Assembly: GCA_007376745.1 (NCBI GenBank)
Contig: VMGU01000003.1
Span: 1-18,660, forward strand
DNA length: 18,660 nucleotides
Origin: Parcubacteria group bacterium Athens0714_26
GTDB taxonomy: Bacteria; Patescibacteriota; Minisyncoccia; UBA6257; 02-FULL-45-10c
Direction: 5' to 3'
The notes under the pieces are model-generated. The model was not told where the DNA came from and made no database searches. It was given only the letters and a program-made list of their open reading frames with translations. Shown here one piece after another: positions 1 through 5,948 of the stretch; within the stretch, counting starts at the first letter, position 1, and each line of letters starts with the position of its first letter. The position numbers were made by a program, and so were the translations under genes.

Positions 1-23
1 AGGTTCGAATCCTCTCGCCTCCG
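1..23 (+). tRNA. 3' end of a tRNA gene, probably tRNA-Ser (5' part outside window)
   Basis: The first bases form the end of a T-arm: AGG, the seven-base loop TTCGAAT, then the pairing CCTCT. The 3' acceptor strand CGCCTCC and a discriminator G at position 23 follow. G at position 73 together with an acceptor 3' strand of this type is typical of serine tRNAs, so Ser is the best guess, but the anticodon lies outside the window. The bases after the discriminator are CAC, so the CCA tail is not encoded and would have to be added by tRNA nucleotidyltransferase. Confidence 0.7.
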
Positions 24-55
24 CACTAATCATGAGTATTATTAATAGAGGTATC

Positions 56-83
56 GTGAGTTCTCCGCCAGCTGGCGGATCAC
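56..83. repeat. GC-rich palindromic repeat between tRNA and protease gene
   Basis: Positions 64-79 (TCCGCCAGCTGGCGGA) are a perfect 16-base palindrome. It is flanked by GTGA (56-59) and TCAC (80-83), which would extend the stem around a four-base bulge on the left arm. There is no T-tract on either side, so it is not a standard terminator. The half-site TCCGCCAG recurs inside the tatD insert near 9014, which suggests a dispersed repeat family. Genome copy number cannot be seen from here. Confidence 0.7.
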
Positions 84-161
84 CCCTTCCGCTTTGTTTC
101 TATTTAAAAATTAATTGCGGTGAAAAACTAATTGGTCCGAAAATTTACTCGCCGCAGGAAA

Positions 162-200
162 GCACCTCGGGGGTTTAACCCTCCTCCGATTATTTGGTGC
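162..200 (+). other. Predicted nested hairpin upstream of the HtrA-type gene
   Basis: An outer stem GCACC (162-166)/GGTGC (196-200) encloses a stacked inner stem TCGGGGG (167-173)/CCTCCGA (183-189, one G-U pair). A six-base bulge lies on the 3' side. It sits 29 bases before the protease start and is not followed by a T-run. It could be a 5'-leader structure or another repeat copy. No known riboswitch class is recognised. Confidence 0.4.
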
Positions 201-228
201 CAACAAAAAACTAATATAAACTTAAATA

Positions 229-1275
229 ATGATACACATCACCAAAATGATAAAAAAAGTCTTGCCGTCAGTCGTGTCTATTGTCGTTTCTAAAAAACTT
301 GAAGAAGTTGAAAAAGAATTGCCGGCTGAATTATTTTCCCTACTCCCATTCAGCGTACCCGACCTCAAAAATAACGGTCAGAAAATTGACAGCCGAGGCA
401 TGGTGCAGATAGACGGCGGCTCCGGATTTATCGTTGACCCCGCAGGAATCATCTTAACCAATAAACACGTGGTTTCAGATGTGTCGGCGGAATACACCAT
501 CATTACTTCGGATAATAAAAAATATCTGGCCGAAATTATCGCATGCGACCCGATAGACGATGTAGCAATTTTAAAAATCAAATCAACCGACAAACAAAAA
601 CTACCATTTGTAAAACTCGGCGATTCTTCAAAACTGGAACTCGGTCAAACGGTTTTGGCCATCGGCAATGTTTTAGGAATATTTCAAAATACGGTTTCTA
701 AAGGCATTGTTTCCGGTCTATCAAGAGCCATCAACGCGCAAACCGATTCCGGCACACCGGCGCAAGAACTGCGCGGGCTCATCCAGACCGATGCCGCGAT
801 TAATCCCGGCAATTCCGGCGGACCGCTTATAAATGAAAACGGCGAAGTAATCGCGATTAACGCCGCGATAGTTTCAGGTGCCCAGAATATCGGGTTCGCG
901 ATTCCTATTAACGCGGCCAAGCGCGATTTATCGGATGTTAAAAAATACGGGAAAGTAAAAAGGCCCCTTTTGGGACTGCGATACATCAATATTGACGCGG
1001 AGCTGCAAAGAAAACTGGATTTGCCGTCCGACTATGGAGCGCTGGTAGCCGGCAAGGGCGAACCGCTCCAGGGTATTATCCTCGGAACACCGGCGGCAAA
1101 AGCCGGATTTGAGGAAGGAGACGTCATCACCGAATGCAACGGCGAAAAACTTTCCGAATGCAAAACCATACAGGATTTTCTGGAAAAACTTAATGTAGGA
1201 GATACCCTAAAAATGAAAGTGTTGCGTAAGGAAAAAGAACTGGAAATTAAAGTTGTGCTCGGAGAAAGAAAGTAA
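229..1275 (+). CDS. HtrA/DegP-type serine protease (S1C, trypsin-like plus one PDZ), no export signal
   Basis: The protein is a trypsin-like peptidase of the HtrA/Deg family. Deg proteases degrade misfolded proteins and use PDZ domains to sense or bind C-terminal peptides. Residues about 8-235 form the chymotrypsin fold. The likely catalytic triad is His80 (TNKHVVSD), Asp111 (DPIDDVAIL) and Ser196 (NPGNSGGPL). A single PDZ domain occupies about 245-345. Residue 1 begins almost directly at the protease domain (VLPSVVSIVVSK), with no signal peptide or transmembrane helix, unlike most HtrA proteins. An in-frame stop lies six bases upstream of the ATG, so no longer ATG form is hidden. There is no Shine-Dalgarno; Met7 is a possible alternative start. 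The gene stands alone, between a tRNA and a strong terminator. The family call is firm. A cytoplasmic location is inferred from the missing signal. Confidence 0.93.
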   Translation: MIHITKMIKKVLPSVVSIVVSKKLEEVEKELPAELFSLLPFSVPDLKNNGQKIDSRGMVQIDGGSGFIVDPAGIILTNKHVVSDVSAEYTIITSDNKKYLAEIIACDPIDDVAILKIKSTDKQKLPFVKLGDSSKLELGQTVLAIGNVLGIFQNTVSKGIVSGLSRAINAQTDSGTPAQELRGLIQTDAAINPGNSGGPLINENGEVIAINAAIVSGAQNIGFAIPINAAKRDLSDVKKYGKVKRPLLGLRYINIDAELQRKLDLPSDYGALVAGKGEPLQGIILGTPAAKAGFEEGDVITECNGEKLSECKTIQDFLEKLNVGDTLKMKVLRKEKELEIKVVLGERK

Positions 1276-1300
1276 AAAAACATTCATAACTTAACTTCCT

Positions 1301-1325
1301 AATCCGCCCCATTGGGCGGATTTTA
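1301..1325 (+). terminator. Rho-independent terminator after the protease gene
   Basis: A nine-base-pair stem AATCCGCCC (1301-1309)/GGGCGGATT (1314-1322) with loop CATT is followed by a short T-run. It lies 25 bases after the protease stop. Confidence 0.85.
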
Positions 1326-1354
1326 AATGGCATCTTAAAACCCTTCCTCCCCTC

Positions 1355-1383
1355 TTTACAAAATGACAATATTGTGATATATT
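1355..1383 (+). promoter_or_regulatory. Strong sigma-70-like promoter with extended -10
   Basis: A -35 box TTTACA (1355-1360), a 17-base spacer and a -10 box TATATT (1378-1383) are preceded by TGA, giving an extended -10. It sits 46 bases upstream of the first small gene and just after a terminator, so it should start a separate transcript covering the two small genes. Confidence 0.75.
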
Positions 1384-1429
1384 ATACCCAGTTCTAAAAT
1401 AATAAAAAACCTAAAAAGAAGGAGGATTT

Positions 1430-1699
1430 ATGGGGAAATTTAGCGACACCCTGAAAAGAAATGGGGGTAAAATTCTTAAGTTTATCTTGCTTATCCTGTT
1501 ATTGATAATGAATTACGTAATATGGAATAGGTGGATAAAATCAGAAAGCATCACGCAGCAAATCAAAACACCACAAACAAAAACTGTTATAGATGATACC
1601 AATGCCCCTGTAAAACAAAAATCCGAAAAGGAGGGAAAACATGAAAAAACTGATTCCGATTTTGACATTGTTATGCATATCACTATTGATAGCCGCTAA
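1430..1699 (+). CDS. Small single-pass membrane protein of unknown function
   Basis: This 89-aa protein is not recognised. It has a short basic N-terminus (about residues 1-14), one strongly hydrophobic helix (about 15-32) and a hydrophilic Lys/Glu/Thr-rich tail. The predicted topology is N-in with an extracytoplasmic tail. A perfect AAGGAGG (1419-1425) lies four bases before the ATG, and a strong promoter lies upstream, so translation is credible although no homologue is known to me. The last 59 bases overlap the start of the next gene in another frame, and the Shine-Dalgarno of that gene encodes part of this protein (EKEGK). The two proteins are probably made from one message by coupled translation. 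A shorter functional product cannot be excluded. Confidence 0.6.
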   Translation: MGKFSDTLKRNGGKILKFILLILLLIMNYVIWNRWIKSESITQQIKTPQTKTVIDDTNAPVKQKSEKEGKHEKTDSDFDIVMHITIDSR

Positions 1700-2171
1700 C
1701 GCGATAGCCAGCGTCAAGGTTACCATTGAAGACAAGAATCCGGCTGCTAAAAATCCCACAGTCAGCTACAGATCCGAAATAGAAAGTGAAAAAACTGTTC
1801 AGGAAAAACCTTTGCAAGAAATCCAAAAGCAAACTTTTGGGTCCATAATAAAGTCTGACCTGGCGAAATTCAACGGTAAATCTTCTTTGGCTCTGCTGGC
1901 TGGCGGGCTAGCGTTAGGGTACGGCGCAACTGACCTAGACAGATCCGGACACAAGTCGCTGGTAATAGGCGGCGGGATAGTGACGGTATTTGGAGTTTTC
2001 AGCGATGAGGACTCCGCGATAATGAAAACTTTGTTTTTAATATCCGGCATCGCAGTCGGATACAATCAAGGCAAAAAGAATCTTCACCGAGATCCCTCGT
2101 CTTCGCCCGCGCCAAGTGATGGACCATCTTCCCCTCCTTACAATATGATTCAACTTCAAAAAAAGTTTTGA
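1641..2171 (+). CDS. Secreted or membrane protein with glycine-rich hydrophobic core, unknown function
   Basis: This 176-aa protein is not recognised. It starts with a clear signal peptide (KK, hydrophobic stretch, likely cleavage after AIA at residue 23). A charged linker (about 30-75) follows, then three short hydrophobic, glycine-rich segments (about 82-97, 106-120, 130-143) resembling a glycine-zipper membrane core. The tail is rich in Pro and Ser (about 150-167). AAGGAGGG (1628-1635) lies five bases before the ATG. The start overlaps the upstream small gene by 59 bases, and both share the promoter at 1355-1383. The gene ends inside a hairpin (2151-2176). It uses TGA as stop. A role in the cell envelope is inferred only from topology. 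Confidence 0.75.
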   Translation: MKKLIPILTLLCISLLIAANAIASVKVTIEDKNPAAKNPTVSYRSEIESEKTVQEKPLQEIQKQTFGSIIKSDLAKFNGKSSLALLAGGLALGYGATDLDRSGHKSLVIGGGIVTVFGVFSDEDSAIMKTLFLISGIAVGYNQGKKNLHRDPSSSPAPSDGPSSPPYNMIQLQKKF

Positions 2172-2176
2172 AGTTG
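2151..2176. other. Hairpin across the stop codon of the secreted-protein gene
   Basis: An 11-base-pair perfect stem, CAACTTCAAAA (2151-2161)/TTTTGAAGTTG (2166-2176), has loop AAAG. The stop codon TGA (2169-2171) lies in the right arm, so the last codons of the gene form the left arm. Confidence 0.7.
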
Positions 2177-2178
2177 AC

Positions 2179-2213
2179 GACGAAGCATTATTTTAAAAAA
2201 ATAATGCTTCGTC
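2179..2213. terminator. Long perfect hairpin, putative 3'-end or terminator structure
   Basis: A 16-base-pair perfect stem, GACGAAGCATTATTTT (2179-2194)/AAAATAATGCTTCGTC (2198-2213), has a three-base loop. It starts two bases after the preceding hairpin. There is no T-tract on the plus strand after it, so classical intrinsic termination is uncertain. It could stabilise the 3' end of the message or be a repeat element. Confidence 0.55.
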
Positions 2214-2274
2214 TCCATTCCCAAGATTTTAACGCAAAATGAAATCTGCGGAATGGAAAAAATAATAAAAAAAT

Positions 2275-5238
2275 ATGAATAAAAAATCATTAAGTAAAAA
2301 ACTAGTATTAAATTTTTTAAACGTTATTTTATTAACGGCTGTTTTTATTCCATCGGCAAACGCGATGTCGTTTTTTAACAGCGACCCCGGCGATTTTCCG
2401 ACTCTTCAAGCTTCAAATTACACAAAAAATCCGAATTGCAATACCTGTTGGATTACTTCGGTTTCCGCGGATAAGGGAGAAGTGGTCAGCTTTTTGGTTT
2501 ATTACCATAACACTTCAAATGAAACCGCCAGACAAACAAAAATAAAAGTTGATTTACCTTCCGCAAGCTTTACTACCCAAAACATAAGCGCCGAATTATG
2601 GGCGCAAAACGCCAATATCGTTTACGGAAGCGCGCCAGTAACGCTCACCTCCAGCCAAACCCTTACATTTATACCCGGGTCAGTCAGATGGTATGACCAT
2701 TTTAACAATCAGCAAACCTTGCTGTACGGACAACAAGGCAATGAAATAGTTTCAAGCGACGGACTTAATGTCGGCGACATAACGCCGGGGTGGCAAACTC
2801 AAGGATATGTAGTTTTTAGAGCGCAGATCAGTAATACAAGCACACAGCAACCGCCGGCGCAAAGCTATATTCCAACAGTGAATACCAACAACGCGTCCAT
2901 AATAACTTCAAACTCCGCCGTACTAAATGGTTCAATTAACCCAAACAACAGCAACACATCAACTTGGTTTGAATATGGAAACACTCCTTCATTTGGCAAT
3001 ACTACTGCTGCACAAAATATCGGCAGCGGGAATTCGCCGGTAAATACTACTTTCTTCGTATCGGGACTTAATCAAAACACATCATATTTTTACCGCGCCG
3101 TGGCGCAAAACAGCAATGGAACCGGTTTTGGAAATACCGTGAGTTTTCTCACCGCGCCAACCCAGCAAAATCTCGGTGCGGCGCCAATGGTAAATACTAA
3201 TCCCGCTTTAGGAATCACACCCAACTCGGCTACTTTATACGGCTCAATCAATCCAAACAACGGCAATACCACGGCTTGGTTTGAATACGGAAACACGGCT
3301 TCATTCGGCAATACCACCGCTTCGCAAAATGTCGGCGGCGGGAATACATCCATAAATATTTACCTACCTTTATCAAATCTTAACCAAAACACCATATACT
3401 ATTACAGAGTAGTGGCGCAAAATACCAACGGTACCAGCTACGGCAATACTGTTAATTTTCTTACTTCTTCAACCCAGAACGGACAAACGATTGTTCCAAC
3501 TGTAAATACCAACTCCGCAACCGGCATAACACAAAATTCGGCCGTTCTAACCGGCTCAATCAATCCAAACAACGGCAATACCACGGCTTGGTTTGAATGG
3601 GGGCAGACCACTTCACTTGGTAATATTACCAACGCGCAGTCTCTGGGAGGCGGAAATATCCAGATTAATTTAAATAAAACTTTGACTGGTCTAAACCCAA
3701 ATACCACTTACTATTTTAAAGCTGTCGCTCAAAACGCGAGCGGCGCAAGCCAGGGAAGCATATTAAGCTTCACCACATCGCAACAAAACCAACAGCAACA
3801 ACAAGCTCCAAACGCAATTACAAATAACGCCTATGGCATCACAAAAAATTCCGCTGTGTTAAACGGAGCAGTTAATCCTAATCAAGGAAACACTGTTGTT
3901 TGGTTTGAGTATGGAAACTCAACCGCATTCGGCAACACGACTAACTCGCAAAACATAGGGAGCGGAACATCGCCCGCAACCGTCACCGCAAACATATCGG
4001 GATTAAACCAAAACACAAATTATTACTACCGCGCGGTAGCGCAAAATCCTAACGGCGCAAGCTATGGCAATACAATAAACTTCACTACCTTGCCCAATAT
4101 TGAGCAGCCAACGCTATTCCCTAACGCAACAACTAATTCCGCCTATGGAATAACTTCAAACTCCGCCACTTTGGACAGCTCTATCAACCCAAACGGGAAA
4201 GATACTATGGCGTGGTTTGAATATGGAACATCTCAATCATTTGGAAACATAACGTCTTCAAAAAATTTAGGAAGCGGGGATTCAAATATAAACAATAATG
4301 TCTACGTCTCGGGACTTAACCAAAATACGCAATATTTCTTTAGAGTCGTTGCTCAAAATTTAAATGGCACCGCTTATGGAAATATTATTAGTTTTACCAC
4401 CTCGCAATCCGGCGGACAACAGGGACAGGCGCCATCTGTAACAACCAACTCGGCTTACAATATAAACAATAATAGCGCCACCTTAACCGGCTCAATAAAT
4501 CCAAACAACGGCAATACTATGGCGTGGTTTGAATGGGGACAAACTACTTCGCTTGGCAATGTTACCAGCGCGCAGTCTCTGGGAAGCGGTAACTCATCCG
4601 TAAATGCAACTGCCTATTTAAGCGGCTTATTGTTCAATACTAACTATTATTTTAGGTTGGTGGCGCAAAATCCTAACGGCACAAACTATGGAAGCATATT
4701 TAATTTCTATATTCAGCAAAGCTACACTCAACAACCGACACAGCAAGCGCCCGTGGCCCAGACCAATTCGGCTTATTCGATTACTTCAAATTCTGCCGCC
4801 CTAGACGGAATAGTCAATCCGAATAACAATGACTCAACCGTATGGTATGAATGGGGGCCTACTACGGCGCTCGGCACCATAACCAACTATAAATCACTAA
4901 GCGCCAGCAGTTATTCAAGCAACCAGCTCCAATACATATACGGCCTGAATCCAAGCACAACCTATTACTACAGAATAGTCGCCAGAAATTCCTACGGCGC
5001 GACTTACGGCGGTATTTTAAATTTCACAACACAGACTTCTTACTACGCACCCTACTCCCCTTACGGGCCGGTTTCTTCAAATACTTCAGCTGTCACCACT
5101 TCTCCGGCTTCTTCAATTTATCAAACTTCGGCAATGCTTAACGGCTCGGCAATTCCAAACGGTTATTATACAACCGCCTGGTTTGAATGGGGTGAAAATA
5201 CGAGCTTCTTAACGAAGACGGCGCGCCGATTTCGGTGA
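2275..5238 (+). CDS. Giant surface protein with DUF11-like head and eight FnIII-like repeats, frameshifted in repeat 8
   Basis: This is the main part (987 aa) of a large cell-surface protein. Residues 1-30 are a signal peptide ending in ANA. Residues about 36-185 form a DUF11-like (CARDB/Ig-like) domain with a CNTC pair at 55-58. A Gln/Pro linker leads to eight tandem FnIII-like repeats beginning near residues 200, 304, 408, 512, 616, 720, 826 and 938. Each repeat carries the pattern NSAxLxGxINPN, WFEYG, SGLNQNTxYYYRAVAQN and FTT. In repeat 8 the reading frame leaves the family pattern after about residue 982 and stops at TGA. The rest of the repeat, a stalk domain and the membrane anchor continue in another frame (5235-5909). 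The start has no Shine-Dalgarno. The repeat architecture and composition suggest adhesion or host contact, which is inference. The protein would be released rather than anchored if the frameshift is real. Confidence 0.85.
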   Translation: MNKKSLSKKLVLNFLNVILLTAVFIPSANAMSFFNSDPGDFPTLQASNYTKNPNCNTCWITSVSADKGEVVSFLVYYHNTSNETARQTKIKVDLPSASFTTQNISAELWAQNANIVYGSAPVTLTSSQTLTFIPGSVRWYDHFNNQQTLLYGQQGNEIVSSDGLNVGDITPGWQTQGYVVFRAQISNTSTQQPPAQSYIPTVNTNNASIITSNSAVLNGSINPNNSNTSTWFEYGNTPSFGNTTAAQNIGSGNSPVNTTFFVSGLNQNTSYFYRAVAQNSNGTGFGNTVSFLTAPTQQNLGAAPMVNTNPALGITPNSATLYGSINPNNGNTTAWFEYGNTASFGNTTASQNVGGGNTSINIYLPLSNLNQNTIYYYRVVAQNTNGTSYGNTVNFLTSSTQNGQTIVPTVNTNSATGITQNSAVLTGSINPNNGNTTAWFEWGQTTSLGNITNAQSLGGGNIQINLNKTLTGLNPNTTYYFKAVAQNASGASQGSILSFTTSQQNQQQQQAPNAITNNAYGITKNSAVLNGAVNPNQGNTVVWFEYGNSTAFGNTTNSQNIGSGTSPATVTANISGLNQNTNYYYRAVAQNPNGASYGNTINFTTLPNIEQPTLFPNATTNSAYGITSNSATLDSSINPNGKDTMAWFEYGTSQSFGNITSSKNLGSGDSNINNNVYVSGLNQNTQYFFRVVAQNLNGTAYGNIISFTTSQSGGQQGQAPSVTTNSAYNINNNSATLTGSINPNNGNTMAWFEWGQTTSLGNVTSAQSLGSGNSSVNATAYLSGLLFNTNYYFRLVAQNPNGTNYGSIFNFYIQQSYTQQPTQQAPVAQTNSAYSITSNSAALDGIVNPNNNDSTVWYEWGPTTALGTITNYKSLSASSYSSNQLQYIYGLNPSTTYYYRIVARNSYGATYGGILNFTTQTSYYAPYSPYGPVSSNTSAVTTSPASSIYQTSAMLNGSAIPNGYYTTAWFEWGENTSFLTKTARRFR

Positions 5239-5340
5239 CGCTGACTAATCTATCGCCGGGCAAAACTTATTATTTCAGAGCCGCGGCGCAAAATTCTTAT
5301 GGCACAAGCTACGGAGGCATTCTGAACTTCACTACCCAAA
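2872..5340 (+). repeat. Eight tandem ~312-base coding repeats (FnIII-like array)
   Basis: The repeats start at about 2872, 3184, 3496, 3808, 4120, 4432, 4750 and 5086. The first six starts are exactly 312 bases (104 codons) apart. Most copies are diverged at the DNA level. Repeats 2 and 3 share an identical 47-base block (3240-3286 and 3552-3598), again 312 bases apart, which points to recent unequal crossing-over or gene conversion. Repeat 6 carries a close variant of the same block. Confidence 0.9.
5196..5238 (+). other. Frameshift site in repeat 8 of the surface protein
   Basis: The upstream frame reads WFEWGENTSFLTKT and then leaves the family pattern. The next frame reads GAPISVTLTNLSPGKTYYF. 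Even when joined, repeat 8 is roughly 8-10 codons shorter between WFEWG and TYYF than its neighbours. This fits a deletion of 3n+1 bases (for example 28 or 31) near 5220 rather than a one-base slip. No X-XXY-YYZ slippery heptamer is present. Confidence 0.75.
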
Positions 5341-5909
5341 CGAGCTCCTATACTCCGGCGGTTTATTATCAAACCACCTCGGTTTCAGGAAATGCCATAA
5401 ACTTAATTTCATTAACTTCTTCAATAGACAGCGGTAATTTAAACAACGGACAAGTTACTTATACAGTTAACTATAAAAACGACAGTAATTATTCGGCTAA
5501 TAACGCCAAGTTTAGAATAACCTTCCCGGCCGAAGTTACGTTTAAAAACTCAAGCCTTGTGCCCTTCACGTTTGAAGGCAACAACAGCTTATTGTATAAA
5601 CTTGATAAAATAGGAGCGCACAGCGAAGGAAATATAAGCGTTTCCTTTGAAATAAATAATTCTGTTAGCGGTTCAAAATCAATAACATTCAACGCCGATA
5701 TCAACTACACACTTCCGGGCGGCGGCACAGAATCCAAGATTACTTTCGCGAATTTAGAAATTAACGGGGGTTCGGGACTGGCTTCCCTGTTAAGCGCCAT
5801 GGGAACGTTACTGGGCAACTGGTTTATAGACCTACTTATAGGACTGGCAATCGGATTCGGCATTTATCACTTCTTTATCAGAAAAAAGACTGTTGATGTT
5901 TTGAAATAA
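5235..5909 (+). CDS. C-terminal part of the surface protein (end of repeat 8, DUF11-like stalk, membrane anchor) in a shifted frame
   Basis: This 224-aa frame supplies what the upstream frame lost. It opens with the end of an FnIII-like unit (LSPGKTYYFRAAAQNSYGTSYGG), then a DUF11-like domain (about 55-178). A transmembrane helix follows (about 195-215, LLGNWFIDLLIGLAIGFGIY) with a basic FFIRKK stop-transfer end. The frame is open upstream to 5196, where an in-frame TGA precedes it. A GTG at 5235 overlaps the upstream TGA as GTGA, so coupled reinitiation is formally possible. Such a product would lack a signal peptide, so it is better read as the detached end of the 2275 gene than as a gene of its own. 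Joining the two needs a -1 shift between 5196 and 5236. Confidence 0.75.
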   Translation: MTLTNLSPGKTYYFRAAAQNSYGTSYGGILNFTTQTSSYTPAVYYQTTSVSGNAINLISLTSSIDSGNLNNGQVTYTVNYKNDSNYSANNAKFRITFPAEVTFKNSSLVPFTFEGNNSLLYKLDKIGAHSEGNISVSFEINNSVSGSKSITFNADINYTLPGGGTESKITFANLEINGGSGLASLLSAMGTLLGNWFIDLLIGLAIGFGIYHFFIRKKTVDVLK

Positions 5910-5920
5910 GACTCAATTTA

Positions 5921-5947
5921 AAAACCCGGCGATGTGCCGGGTTTTTT
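5921..5947. terminator. Bidirectional terminator between the surface protein and leuS
   Basis: A ten-base-pair stem AAAACCCGGC (5921-5930)/GCCGGGTTTT (5936-5945) with loop GATGT has a T-run on both strands. It lies 11 bases after the surface-protein stop and directly after the convergent leuS stop, so it can serve both transcripts. Confidence 0.9.
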
Positions 5948-5948
5948 G

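Noticed and set aside
5196..5236. Programmed -1 ribosomal frameshifting in the surface-protein gene
   Set aside because: No slippery heptamer in the right frame was found. The repeat is also about 8-10 codons short, which a slip would not explain.
5236..5238. TGA read as glycine (recoding as in Gracilibacteria) to explain the surface-protein stop
   Set aside because: Reading through TGA leads within two codons to another TGA and no repeat-like sequence. Several genes here also end properly at TGA (2169, 16877, 17729).
2872..5340. CRISPR-like periodic repeat
   Set aside because: The period is 312 bases, entirely coding, with diverged repeats and protein-level conservation. There are no short identical repeats with unique spacers.
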